The notes under the pieces: generated by a model | The model's input: the letters and a program-made list of their open reading frames with translations, nothing else | What the model was told of the DNA's origin: nothing | Databases searched by the model: none | Assembly (NCBI GenBank): GCA_023101725.1 | Contig: JALJCO010013654.1 | Span: 1,426,001-1,490,000 of the forward strand | DNA length: 64,000 nucleotides | Direction: 5' to 3' | Origin: Atherinomorus stipes | Taxonomy: Eukaryota > Chordata > Actinopteri > Atheriniformes > Atherinidae | Part shown: in pieces, positions 48,117-60,480 of the stretch | Layout of the letters: each line of letters opens with the position of its first letter | Position numbering within the stretch: position 1 is the first letter of the stretch | Position numbers and translations under genes: made by a program

Positions 48117-49887
48117 AAAAAAAAAACAGTGACTCAGAATTTGTCAGATTAGGTAGAAAATCAATCTGCAGGACTCTGTGAGTATATTACAGGAATTTAA
48201 AACAATCATTGCTGCTTGCTCTCAGCTCAAACTCACAAAGCTTCACAAAGCATTAGCTGATCCTTGAAGGGAGGGCAGGCAAACAGGCCAGGATGTTGTT
48301 CCTCTCACCCTCCGACCGGGCTGCAGGCCTCACCGGCTGACTCACCGACCGACTCGAGGACGGGCCAAACACAAGCCTGATGTCTTGAAGCAGACAGTGA
48401 CATAGAGCGAGAAAGATGGTTAGCAGGGGACTGATGTGTCATCCGCGGCGTGACACTATGGAGATGTCTCACTGCCAATCTGGCAACATCTCAGCAAATG
48501 GAGAGCACTTACAAATCTCACACCATGTGCAGAAGGTTGAGAGAGGCAGGGTGCTGCTGGTGTAAGACTGGCGGAAAAATGTGAAAAACTTGTCACACGC
48601 AGTCAACAATAAGTAGTGACACCAGGCTTACACAAATGCTTGTAAACGGCTGACAGAGAAAAGGGTTTTTTCTTATTTGGAACTGTTAAACTTTTCATTT
48701 TAAAACTTGCTCACAGCTGAATATTTTACATAAAAGTAGTATCTTTACAAAAAACATGAGCATGGAAACTGTTCAGTAAGTTGGGCACTTGGCCACAGCT
48801 AAAGTGAACACTAATAGATACTACGCTTGAAGCGGCACTGGTGTAAGAGACGGTCACATGCCTCAGCAGCAACTGATCATCGTTAGCTAACACTCACGCC
48901 TGAGGACAACTTTGGGATTTCACTTGCAAAAGTACAAATGAACTCTGTATTCATGCATCACTTTTCACAGATGGAACATGACCTGTCAGGAAGGGGGGTC
49001 CAGACAAAAACGAGGCGATACATGAAAATGGAAACTGCTAAAGGTTAAACCCGCTTTGTTAATTTCATGTCAGGATGTTGTGTTGAGCAAACGGGAGCTG
49101 TGCTGAGTGTTGTGCCTGTGCCACTGTGTTTCATAGACTGAATGAGACTCGAGTCGGTCGCAGTCAGGCGATATTTGATGTTGGCTCTCTGTTGATGACT
49201 CAACACCAAAGCGCGTCTGAAGAGATTTGTTCTGACCTTGGCTGGAATAATCTGTTCAAACTGTTTCACTTCTTTAATGGTATTTTTTTTTTTTACCCTT
49301 TCCTTTTTTTCTTTTTTTTTTTTCCTCCTGAAAGCCTTGGATCCATGGAGACTAGTTTTCATAGTCAGTGACGTGATGTATCCAGCTCTAAAATAAGGTA
49401 TATGTTAATGATTTCCAACAAAAGGACGGGGAGTCACAGAGCAACTTTAAGTCTTTAGCTGGTTATTTTGCTCTGATACAATAACAATGTTGACAATGCT
49501 ACTAAATCTGGCATGTCTTAGTAGAAGCTACTGTGTATTAACTCTCTGGGTCACGCAGTCGCCTATTATGTATTTTCCGTTTATTTAATTACTTTCATCT
49601 GGTGGAGGTGGGAAGAGACTTGTGATGATTTGACTTGTTTCTCACAGAGAAGTAATTTAAAAGATTTATGATTTTGTAGCTGGTTCGTACATATAGAATG
49701 AGTCACGCATTCATGTGATGTGTAGAGTAAACTGACACGGGTGCACAATCTTAATATTGCACTGTGAATTATGTATTTGTGACACAACCTAGAGGCTTTC
49801 GTAAGTCGAGACAGGTTACACACAAGAGTTATATTTGTTGTACAAAATCTGTAAATATGTATATTTGAAGTATGTGTGGAGTTGTTG

Positions 49888-49893
49888 AATAAA
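49888..49893 (+). terminator. Distal candidate poly(A) signal
   Basis: AATAAA about 2.0 kb after the stop codon, followed after about 30 bases by TGTTTTGAGGGGGTTTTT, a GU/U-rich element of the kind needed for cleavage. Confidence 0.55.
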
Positions 49894-49920
49894 GATCACC
49901 ATTTTTCCTATTCACACGGC

Positions 49921-51436
49921 CTGTTTTGAGGGGGTTTTTGGATTGTTTTCTTACTGCTGCCTCTCTGGATTTTCAGCACACACCTATGCAGACACCTGCG
50001 CTGCTCGACTGCATGCCTCGAAGGTTTTCCTGAAAGAATTCACACAGCTCCTTTTTGCTGCGAGGGAAAGAAATTTGTTCATCTCCCTCAGTGCTTTCAG
50101 TCTCATCCTTTGCACGAGAAAAAAAAAAACATTTAACGTCTCTCTCCATCTCTTCCTCTCGCCGTTTACTCTTCTCTGACCTTTGCGTAATGTAACATTT
50201 AACTCCTCAAACACACAAATGTCAATAGTGGGTCAACGTCTTTTCCTGGAATACCCCAGGGGGAGCAGAGGCTTTGTTCTCGTTCTTTAATCCTCGGCTT
50301 CAACAATAACCAGAGGAGCTTGAGGTCAACTCATCAAACCCTGAACAGCATTTCAACTCACATTTAAACACTCCTGCACATCAAGTCCACTTTTGCAATT
50401 GTGAATCATTTGTTTGACCTATAAGAGCTTGGCATGTCTCCACCCTCTGCATGTTATGACTACCCGAGGCACGACTGGCCGGGGCTTGCGTAAGCGTTGT
50501 GTTGCTTGTGTGTGTTCCACCTGCATGTGTGTGTGTGTGAGCACAAGAGTCAGATTAGGTATCAACAGGGTAGCTGGAGTGTCTAGGCTGCTGGGAGGCT
50601 GCCAAGCCAACTATTGCCTAACACATCAGAGCCGGGGCTCCTCCTCAAAGGATGACAGTTGGGCCCCTAAAAAGTAGGCTATAGTACTGGGTCAAGTAAT
50701 AAATATCTAGAGAAATGTGTGTGTAAGAAGATACTTTTTATGTGCATTACTTCAAACATTCATTCGGGAGAAGGAGGATTTAATATTACATGTTTTTCTG
50801 AGTAGGAATTTTATATTTTAACAAAGGGATATGAATTAATATTCTAATCTTAATCTCGACCAGAGAGGATGTAGGTGTGCTTGCTTGAGAAAAGTGTTTT
50901 GTGGTGACTGGTGAAAGGAGGTTAAGTGTTATGAAATCTACTCAATTATACTGTGAGATCATTTTCTCTTTTGGCCACAAGTGTAAACTTTATCCTTCCT
51001 TTTGGTCGGGGATCACAAAAGTTTCCCAACCACGTAATCTTTCAAACAACACACCTCACCAACTTCCTCATGATGTGTTGGCCCTCTCGGTTTATTGTCA
51101 CACACTTCATCAGGCTTTTCCCAGTTCCTCTGTGATCTCATTTAATAGTATTCATTAATATTTCAGCGGTTGTTGGGGAGCTGTTTTCAGTAAGCAAAGT
51201 TTTGGAGTTTTGGTAATTCAGATTAAAGCTATTATCTCTTATCTTCCATGTGGAGTAAAGTGAAAGTAAAGTACAGTGAAGGGTGTAATATGAGCACTGC
51301 GTTACCCTGTTTCTCATAGCTAATCCACACAAGGAAGTGAAGAAATAGATCTGACAGTAAGGCACCTGCTCCCGTCTTCACACGGAGATGGGAGTAAGTA
51401 TTGTGCCTCTTCCTGGAACTGGCTGGCTCAGGCCGT
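49921..51436. other. Intergenic DNA downstream of the tribbles gene
   Basis: No gene is recognised. A short (GT)n run lies near 50527-50540. Open frames are short and overlap on both strands. Confidence 0.5.
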
Positions 51437-51457
51437 CCCCCCCCCCCCCCCCCCCCC
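51437..51457. repeat. Poly(C) homopolymer, 21 bases
   Basis: An uninterrupted run of 21 C. It creates the glycine run of the minus-strand frame at 51232-51459. Confidence 0.95.
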
Positions 51458-51857
51458 ACTGATGCAATGGAAAGAGCCCCCTCTGTTTAAATGACTCTTT
51501 GACCTGATTTGGTTCATACAAAAAATCCCGACTGGAATGTTGTGCTGAGCGTTGTGCAGAGAGGGGAGTAGATGCTTATAATAAGAATGGTATTTTCACC
51601 TTTCATCTTTAATCACAAAGGCATACCTGGAATGCTTGAGAAGAGTTATGATCTCTGCTGCAATCTTGTGGAGACACAGCAAACTACAACTTTCTGTCAG
51701 AAAGCATGCAGGCTGTTCGTGACTGTTTCCAAAAAAGGTTATGATGCTGTGGAGAACATGAAAACAGCCAGAGGGCAATCATTTATTGCTGTAACCCATA
51801 AATTATGAAGTAGGATTTTTTTTTTTCATTCTGAATTCAGATTTAGGAGCTGTTGTA

Positions 51858-51945
51858 GATCAAATCAAATCAAAAATTTATTTATAAAGCGCTTTTCCTG
51901 CTAAAGGCGACCCAAAGTGCTGGGACAGAGGCAACAAAGACTGTG
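51858..51945 (-). repeat. Retroposon 3'-tail fragment
   Basis: It begins with two AAATC words, then TTTATTTATAAAGCGC and a GACCCAAAGTGCTGGGA block. Read on the minus strand this is the 3' end of a LINE/SINE-type retroposon common in fish, ending in a TGATT simple tail. A related fragment lies at 55945-56035. Confidence 0.5.
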
Positions 51946-54900
51946 ATATCTGAATATCTGAGATATTCAGACCATCACAAAACATTAAAGACTGAGAATT
52001 CTCTCTCACACGATAAAAATAAAGAAAATACATAAACATAAACAGAGCATCACTGTTTTTTAATCCAAGTTAAAAATTCTTAGACAAAGCAAAAAGTGCA
52101 ATTTGTGCTCTGATGGATCAAAATTCAAGATCAAAACTGTTTGATCTTTCTGGAAATGGTTCCTCACAGCTGAAGAGGAGAAGAAAACTGATTTTATGAT
52201 AAACTACATCCATTATGTGGTATGTTATTACATATTGTACATGTAGCACGGCCAACTTGCACATCTGTAAAAATGTAACCTTGAATAATATAGATTATTC
52301 TAATCTGCTCAGAGGCTGAAATCTTATCATTTTGAATGGGGATATATGATGTTTCCAGAGAATATCTCGCATTTCATGTCCATTTTGGACACAGCTTCAT
52401 TTACATTCAGCATATATAACATATGCTGATTATGTCAGAATCTCAACTTGATAAATGATTGATTTACCAATGATATGAAGCTCTTCCTTGCTGTTTAATA
52501 GACTCAATAATATTTATATCATCCCCCCTAATGGTCACAAATTTTCCAGTGAAGCTTTAATCAGCTAATAGTAATCAGCAAATGAATCAGCAATGGTGAC
52601 AATGATTTTCCTCACAGCTCTACCAAAATGCACTCTCTGAGAAACCTCAGAAAGGATTCATCTTCATCTTTCTCAGTCAATGTGAGTCTCTGCTGGAGCC
52701 AGATGAGAGTCTTGGATTTTCTCTGGGTCAACAGCCTCTCAGGAACAAAGGAAAGAGACCGCATGAGGGTTTGTTTTTCTTTGATGATGTTGTTTCAAGT
52801 GAAGTGGCCCCACAGGGACAATGTGCTATCATCATGTCTTTCTGTTCAGATAGAAAACATGAAAAACAGAAAATTATCAGGATATGCTGATGACGCTGAA
52901 GAGGGTGGCCTGATTTACAAGGTTAATTTCCCTGACAAATGTAGCTGTTCGTAAAACAAACTTGTGGTTTATACAGTAAAAGTTCACTTCAGCACATGCT
53001 GAGATATTTCTAAGTCACTTCTAATTTCTAAGTTTCTGAGATAAGTTGTCAGTAAATTCTTTATGGGAATCACTGACTATTTTTGGGACACGATTGACTG
53101 TTAATAGTTGGTATATACATGTAATATCAAAAAGGTGTGGTTAACTAAGGCTTTGTTTCACGTCATTGCGTAAGTTTAGATAATTACAAATCTTATTTTT
53201 CATACAGGTTCAGAGGATCTTCTGTGCTGGAAATGCTTGTTATTAAATATTTAATGTGCATAGATAAAATATTGGAACCAATTTGATTGAATTCAATATC
53301 AGATTAAACACATTCTGAAATGAACACATTTATTAGATTTCAGGGGGAAATCAAGGAGAAAATGCTTTCAGTTGCAAAATGATGGTGATGAACACATTTA
53401 AATCTGCATTATGAAGTAGAGTGATCATTTTTCTCTTTTGATCAAGCATCACAAAGGGAAGTCACATTTGCTTAAGCTTAGTTTGTGTGGGCTTTTTAGG
53501 GGGGGGGTTGTCTGTTTGTTTGTTAGTTAAAAACAAATGAGATATAAAACTTGTGTAATTAACTTGTAAAAGAAATAAAAACAGATGTCGACAAAAGTCC
53601 AGTAGAGGGCGATATTCTCATGTGAGTTGTTGGTTAATTCAACCTTTGCAAGTTCTGTCACACAAGTATCAAAGGAGGAGGAGTTGTTTGGTGACGTTTT
53701 GGAGGGGTTCAGATTTGAATATAAAAAAGTGTTACAGATTTACACACATCTGTACTGCATTCTTAAACATCTGTTTACAAATGTTGTTTACTCAATACTC
53801 AATGCAAAGTTGTGCATTTAGCAATATAAAGAGAAGCTTTTTCTCACAAAGCAGCAAGTAAATTTAAATATAAAAACTATGTTAAAATCAACTAACAAAA
53901 CTAAAGAACAGAATCAAATAGTGAGTTTTATTCCAGTTCGTCATGTTGAGTTCCCCCATTCTTTGATTTGCTGCAAACATCAAACAAACTTTAAATTTGG
54001 GGTTTTATGGGCTTTAAAACTGCAGTAGAGTGAGTTTTCAGGGCTTCCTGGGGTCTTGCTTTATATCATTGAATGGTTTCCAAGGGCACTTAAAAGTATG
54101 GTTTGGGGTAATGCTATAGTATAAGTCAGTAATTAATTTTCTAATTTGTTATTTTATTGTTTCAAGGCAGGTTTCTATGCATATTTCATAGCTAAAGTCA
54201 GTAATTAAGATATTTACTTTAGATCAGATCAGTTAAAGCTGGAAATGGAATCACACAATAAGATATGTTTTGATAAGTGAACACAAAGTTATTTTCTATT
54301 AAAAGAAAATGCTCAGAAATCAAAAGGAAAACAAAGACAGAAAGGTCTCATGGGAATTTGGGAAATTAAATGAAGTGGAAGTAAGATCTTATTTTGCAAG
54401 ATTTTAAGTGCTAAATCTAAATCAGTCAGTGAGTGATGGTTTTGTTCAGCAAAGACCTGGTTGAATCCACATTTTTCCTTACCAGGGTAAGGATCCGATC
54501 AGAAATGTTCTTATTTAAAGAAAGAAAGAATAAAAATCACTTCAACATCCACAAACAAAATCCAGATTCCTGTTCCAACAGTAGCCTATGTGTTACACAG
54601 TTTCAGTCATAAACCTGCAAAGATGCTTCCGTGGTGTAGAGAAAAACACCACACACAACTCGTGGATGAGCAATCTGGGTGTTTTAGTTGCACAGCAGAA
54701 GATTACCAAAACAATTTAAGAGGAAAATGTCTATCACTGTGTCAAAAAACAAGGTTAAAGGCGAAGGTCTGTCAGCAGGGCAGGCACTGCTCAAATGGAC
54801 TGTCTCAACCATTTTCACCTTAAAGCCCCCCCCTACTCATCCCGCCAACCCCACCCTCTCCTCATGGTTATTTTGGCCATTTTTGCCATAAAACAGTAAC

Positions 54901-55374
54901 CAACGCCACTTTTCAGTTTCTGAGAATTGCATTTTCACTGAAAAGACCATCCTCTCCATGACTAAAAATTGTTTTACTTCATTTCTTACATAAAATTTAG
55001 TACCTACAGATGAAAATCTTCAGAACAGGTTTGACAACATCATCACCAGGACATACAGGGCTTTTGTTTAGTCTCTAAGCAACAGCTCTGATTTAGAGTA
55101 AGTGTAAATGTCAGACTTTGCTGGAGATTTTTTAATTCCAGCCTTTTGTACTACTGATAGACTTACACCACTTATCACCATTCTCACCAGTATATAATAT
55201 ATGCGCGGAGCTTAAGGTTGTACACTTTTCCCAACTAATATGGGGTTGTAATGTAATGCAATGTAAATTTGAGGATGTTAAGAGTTTTGAAAAAAAAAAT
55301 AGTCTTGGGCCAAATGGGGTTATATGAACTAGCAACCTGACCTAAACTCCACCAAAGAACTTTAAAAAAAGCTC
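51946..55374. other. Intergenic DNA, no gene seen
   Basis: AT-rich sequence. The longest open frame (108 codons, 52628-52954) starts with an ordinary ATG but has no family features. A G run lies near 53501. No RNA gene recognised. Confidence 0.5.
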
Positions 55375-55389
55375 AAATCTGCTAATACA

Positions 55390-55559
55390 GGGGCGGTGAT
55401 TAGCTCAGTTGGTTGAGCAGCCGCCGCAGGAAAAGAGGAGACGTTACCGCAGGCGGGCGGGGCCGGCTCGATTCCCGGTGGAGGACCTTTGCTGCATTTC
55501 CCTCCCCACTCTCCCCCTCCCTTTCCTCTCACTATACACTATTAAATAAAGGCCACTAG

Positions 55560-55594
<35 letters not shown>
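55390..55594 (+). mobile_element. tRNA-derived SINE with poly(A) tail and target duplication
   Basis: The head contains TTAGCTCAGTTGGTTGAGCA (RNA polymerase III A box) and GGCTCGATTCCCG (B box). The spacing between the boxes is larger than in a tRNA, because a GC-rich stretch of about 40 bases is inserted between them. The body, with CTTTGCTGCATTTCCCTCCC and AATAAAGGCCACT, is familiar from fish SINEs. A run of 38 A (55560-55597) ends it. AAATCTGCTAATACA flanks both sides (55375-55389 and 55595-55609), a perfect 15-base target duplication. The intact duplication and uninterrupted tail indicate a recent insertion. Confidence 0.9.
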
Positions 55595-55601
<7 letters not shown>

Positions 55602-55944
55602 CTAATACAAAAAGGACTGAATACTCTGAAGAGCTTACGCATATTACAATGGACATGCCACCAATAGACAGGTCCAACATATTTCTGCATAACTTCCATG
55701 TTGCTAAAGGATTTGCAGCCAAGTAGAGTTAAATGTTACGCCCACATATTCTACATTTAACTATTTACAAGTTAGCATATGTTTCTGAAGCTAAGATTAT
55801 ACACTTTTAATCAGAAACTATAATTTGAAGAAACTAAAGTCAGTTTCCTCCATTACACATAGCAGGTTGCTTTAACTGTTGAAATGTGTAGATAGATAAA
55901 TAACTCATTTTTCCACATAATTTCTCTTCTTTTCAAACTGTATG

Positions 55945-56035
55945 ATCAAATCAAATTAAATTTTATTTATAAAGCATATTTCATGCAGGAGTTTCACAAA
56001 GTGCTTTATACAATACAAACAAGTTTGCATACTAA
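55945..56035 (-). repeat. Retroposon 3'-tail fragment
   Basis: It contains ATCAAATCAAATTAAATTTT, then ATTTATAAAGCATATTTCAT and TCACAAAGTGCTTTATACAA, the same tail type as at 51858-51945, in minus orientation. Confidence 0.5.
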
Positions 56036-56040
56036 AAAGA

Positions 56041-57780
56041 ATACAAAATAACCATTTAAACACACCTTCCCTCATTGATCTAATAAAACCTTTCTGCAGG
56101 AATCAAGAGAAAGGGAACATCTGCAATATGTCCCACATCCCACATAAGCTCACCATTACATCCATTTATCTCTAAAAGCTGCAGCAGAATAGGAAATAGC
56201 CTCCATGTTATTCCACCATGAGCTCGATTGTATGTTTTTTTTCCTGCTGTTTCTTAGAAATGTATTATTGCACCAGTAGCTCTGTGTGCTCAGGCTGTAG
56301 TGTTGACACTAACATCACTGACTCATGGCGGCTGCTAATGGAGACAATGGGGTGTACCAGAACATTTCCTGAAAGCTTTGTGTAATTCATGAGACCGTGC
56401 TGACAGGCAATCCTAGCTGATCTGCATTTTTGGTGCTAACATGACATTCTTATGGGGGAAATTCTGATTATTTCCAATCAACGTGGGGATACCCGAGTCC
56501 TTCCCAGCATGAACTGTGTGGAAGACGAAGAAGGCTTTCAAAATTTTATGATTTAAATAAAGTTTGAAAACTGTGGAAGATATTTTAATACAAGCAAATT
56601 AAACTCTAACTCAACTATGCTGAAGGAAAACATTCTGTTTTATAAGTATGTAAGTAAAGCAGGGAATTTTCTAAATTTCAGAGGTTAAATAAAGAATAAA
56701 ATGAAATAAGAAAAAAGCCTAATAAAAAAAAAAAAAGCAAAATGCTCAAGCCCTCTTCTCTCCTCAAGTACAAAGAGGTTTTATTCTTTTACTCTTCATG
56801 GTGGTATTGAAATGAAGCAGTACTCTGCTGTCACCCTGTAGTGTTCCCACTCAAAAATACCCTCTCATGCATGTCACTCATGCTTCACGGGGCACATGGT
56901 ATCCTGTGCTTTCAGGGCTGCCTTGTTCAAAAGGCACAGTGTCAACCTACCTAACACCCGACTCTCTCGTTTTCCTCTACAGACTTCAGAGTTTAAACAC
57001 AATCACATCCGATTTCTCTGGAACAGACCTATATCTGTGAGAGGAATAGAAATTTCACCACTGTGATTTTATAATAAGAACTACGAATGTAAATTCCTTA
57101 TTTCTGATTGGATGTTTGACATTTCAGTTACATATTCAAATAATCAGGCCAATTACAACAAGGTAGAAGCATTTGAGTGGCACGTTATGTGTATAAATAT
57201 ATACTGTAAGCTCCTTATGTTTTTTAAAACTCCCTCTAAAAATGAAATTTCATCACTTTCGTCCACATTATGGCAGTAAGAAATTGGTTCATTGGCTACA
57301 GAGATTTCCTGAAAGTCAAACAAAGAGCACAGTGTAAGGGGGATTGGCCCTGCCACACATCCTCTGTTGACTAACTGAGTATACAGTGGCCATGCCTGCC
57401 GTGTCACTAAGCTTTGAAGTTCTCGAAATGCCAAGCATTTCCAGGCTTCGGATTAGAAGTTGAATACATAGGTTCCATTGTGCTTGAGAGAAATTACTCA
57501 GATCAGCTGTACTCAACAGCAGCATTCCCTCTGGTCCAACTTGTGAACTCACATCCAACATCCTGAAAGAACACTGTGCACATGTGCAGGGTTAATATGT
57601 GCAACACAGCTGGTATTGTGTGGTAAACATGTAGGTTTATTTGAGCAGGGACAATACAAAGTATATTGACCAAGACAGGTCAGGAAAGATGTTTGGTGTT
57701 AGGTTATAGCATGAACGCTAATTTACACCTGTGGTCCCTGGGTAGGCTAATGATGACAAACTTAATTAATATTAACAATT
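56041..57780. other. Intergenic DNA, possible conserved element, no gene
   Basis: No gene recognised. The segment 56240-56420 is non-repetitive and includes TGACTCATGGC, a consensus AP-1-type site, so it is a possible enhancer candidate. Short frames at 57153-57561 on the minus strand are not recognised. Confidence 0.4.
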
Positions 57781-57784
57781 GTTT

Positions 57785-57850
57785 ATGAAATGAAATGAAA
57801 TGAAAAATACTTTAATTATCCCAGAAGGGAAATTCAATATATAAAATTCG
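57785..57850 (-). repeat. Retroposon 3'-tail fragment
   Basis: A (GAAAT)n simple repeat followed by ACTTTAATTATCCCAGAAGG and GAAATTCAA. On the minus strand this is the retroposon end with TTTCCCTTCTGGGATAATTA then an ATTTC tail, a type frequent in fish. Confidence 0.5.
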
Positions 57851-57859
57851 ACATATTCA

Positions 57860-59284
57860 ATATTCAATATGTATGGATCGATAGACCAATTTGTATAGGC
57901 AACCAGGTCCTATAAGGTACTAAATGTAATAATGCTGCTTTAAAATCAATCTCACAAGCCAGTATTATGCTCTAGATACTTATGCTCACTCAGTGGTCTA
58001 CACATATACTGTATTTGCACATTCAACATCTTTACCATTCATAACCACATTTATCCCCTAATGTTGTTTTATTAGCAGCCATTTCTTTATTAGATGTGCA
58101 AACAGGAAATTCTGTGAAAGTCAGAATCTCTTTTGGCAAATTATTACAATAATTTATGGCAACAAAGGAAAATGCAAATTTAGTAAGTGCAGTTTAGAGG
58201 TTTCTAAGTAAATACAGTAAATGTATTTACTTGCCACCAATGAGGACTGTACTGTTAAAATTCTAATGGGCTGGGATTAAGTTAATATCCAGTCCAGCTA
58301 TATTATGAATATTTCTACTTTTTAAATCAAACTTCATTTATTGAAGCTTTTTTTCCTGCAGAACAGCAGCAGAAAGTGCTTTCTGCATGACCTATTATTC
58401 AAAAAGATGCACATGAAAAAGTAGTTCAATAACCATGTTGTTCCCGCTTGTAGGCAACAGAAAAGTTGGGAGGGTTACACATTCATGCAGTTTTATCTAC
58501 ATAACAGCTTGTACAACTGTGCAAATTGCAACATGTAAAGCAGCAATTTTTGAATATTCTGTTTTTGTTTCCTCCAGTTTCAGTAAAAATATTTATTTCC
58601 TAGTTTGCTGTTTAGCTTTTCTGCTCGTGAAAGCAAAAAGGTAAAAGTGAAGCAAATAAACAAACTGCAATATAATGAGTTGAAATTTGCAATGATAAAT
58701 TTAGCGGTGGTAAGAGATCAACAAGGTGTAGGCAAGTCTGATGGTTAGATTAAATTCTCACAGGTTGCAAACATCGGCATTGACGTCAACCTTTTTTTGC
58801 AGAATGCAGAATTTGCAGAATATTTCCACTGATCATTCCACACTGCACGCACAGCAGACAAACTGGTGAGCACTAACAGTACACGATGAGAGCTCATGAG
58901 TTGCATGGAGAGAGGACTTTGGGGACTGTTTTAATTGCCCTTCCTGTACTCTGTAGTAGATGTAAACTCATTCTATCTGATGAGATGGTTGCTGATTTTA
59001 AACATGAACAAAGAAGAGTGGTCCATTGAGATATTCTAGAAATTGCTTAAAAGTCTCTCCGACAGGAAATTTTCTGAAGTCCAACCCCATCAGCAGAAAT
59101 TACATGTCCAAGGAATTTCACGGTTTTGAAAAATATGTTTTTCCTGTCTTGTTTACTTGAATCTTGCTTGTTTACTTTGTCCTAAACTCTGAGAACATCT
59201 TTGAAATGTTGCTGCCAGGAATTAGAGGGCTGATTATGACATCCAAGAATGCAAAATAAGTGCAAGATCATTTTTTTTCCAAGC
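57860..59284. other. Intergenic DNA, no gene seen
   Basis: AT-rich sequence without a recognisable gene, RNA or repeat with clear ends. Confidence 0.45.
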
Positions 59285-59763
59285 CTAAAGACACTACCAG
59301 GAGCTGGTGGAGCCCATATGGACAGATGAAAGAAGTCTTGGCTCAGGAACCTTCAACCATATCTTCTTTCCTGTATCTACTGCTCTGATCTAGAGCTGAG
59401 TACATAAAAGCTCTGGAAGGGCTTCAAGTAGTGATTGATGGGGATAAGACAAGCATCAGCATGTGCCTTGGCATTGACCTAATTCACAACAAGATATACC
59501 TGAAAAAAATGACTTTTCTATCACATAATTTTCCAAAAGGTATTTTAAGACTGTTTGCTGTTGTGGGAAAAGAAGGTTTTCGTCCAAATGGCATGTCAAT
59601 AATTAGAAATATTTAGTATGTGAGCAAATCTGTGGCTCTTGTCTTTGGTGGCACAAACGTCCCTGCTATACTGAAGCTTCCTGATGAGCTTTCCCTACAT
59701 CTTTTCTTTAAGAAAGAATTTAAAGACATTGCTATAAAAGGAGGTGTTATTCAAGGCTACTAA
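59285..59763 (+). pseudogene. Possible unidentified pseudogene
   Basis: One frame stays open across about 160 codons with only two internal stops (TGA at 59386-59388, TAG at 59614-59616) before a final TAA, whereas the other + frames here have many. It reads MKEVLAQEPSTISSFLYLLL, then SRAEYIKALEGLQVVIDGDK, and later SVALVFGGTNVPAILKLP. The residue mix is protein-like, but I recognise no family. It could be a retrocopy of a host gene or a decayed transposon gene. There is no poly(A) tail or target duplication to decide. The longest uninterrupted piece (59389-59613) has no ATG at its start. Confidence 0.3.
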
Positions 59764-60394
59764 AAGTAATGGACCTGAAGAGATAGAACAACATTAACAC
59801 ATTTACATCAGTCCACCTGAGAAGATGCGCCAGTACTTGGCTCCGAGTCATTATCAAATCAGTTGGAATCTTTAAATCGTTTCAGGTTTTGAGATTCCCA
59901 GCTGTCACCAAAATACCACATTGTACCCTTTGTGAGAGATAACACCAACCACATCAACCTGATTCCTCTGAAATACATGAAAAAAAAAGTGTAAACTGAC
60001 AGTTAGAGCAAGAAATTAATACAAAATGGCAAAAGCTAAACTTGACCAATAGACCATAGTTTCAATCTTGAGTGAAAATGTCTGTTTTCTCCTATATACT
60101 GTAAGGTTTTGTGCTTTTGCCACTTTAGCTCACAGTAACTTTCTAGTTATATTTAGCCAACAAAAAAGAAAAACCTGGTTAAGTTTAGAAACAAAAGTCT
60201 GGTTTGTTTATGCTGAGGTTTAGATGCCAGAAAAACTAAATCAGGTTTAAAAATGTTACGTGTTAGCCAGAGAGCAAAAGAACTGGATTTCTGCTCCCAC
60301 TAAAATATCAGTTTCATTCGTTTTACAGCTAATACAAACGTTATCACATCCTTTTTGTTGGCACATTTTTATTTGACGATGTTGAAATAGTAGA
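59764..60394. other. Intergenic DNA, no gene seen
   Basis: AT-rich sequence. A clear continuation of the possible pseudogene could not be found. Confidence 0.4.
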
Positions 60395-60480
60395 AGTTGT
60401 AGTGACCTTTATCTAAAACCAGGTAAGTCAGTTGAGAATCAGTTCTCATTTACAATGACCACCAGACAAGAGACAACAAA
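60395..60480 (-). repeat. Retroposon 3'-tail fragment
   Basis: GACCTTTATCTAAAACCAGG, then TAAGTCAGTTGAGAATCAGT and TCTCATTTACAA resemble the widespread fish motif CCTTTATTTAACCAGGTAA... followed by an ATTGAGA block, read as a 3' tail on the minus strand. Diverged and short. Confidence 0.4.

Larger units (their letters stand above)
47858..49915 (+). other. Probable 3' UTR of the tribbles mRNA
   Basis: No other gene starts before the second AATAAA (49888-49893). The first AATAAA (48111-48116) sits in an A-rich run and could make a short 3' UTR. The stretch before the second signal contains TGTAAATATGTATATTTG and is followed by a GT-rich downstream element, as expected of a real mRNA end. An AU-rich TTATTTAAT lies at about 49581. 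Open frames at 49045-49371 are not credible. Confidence 0.5.
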
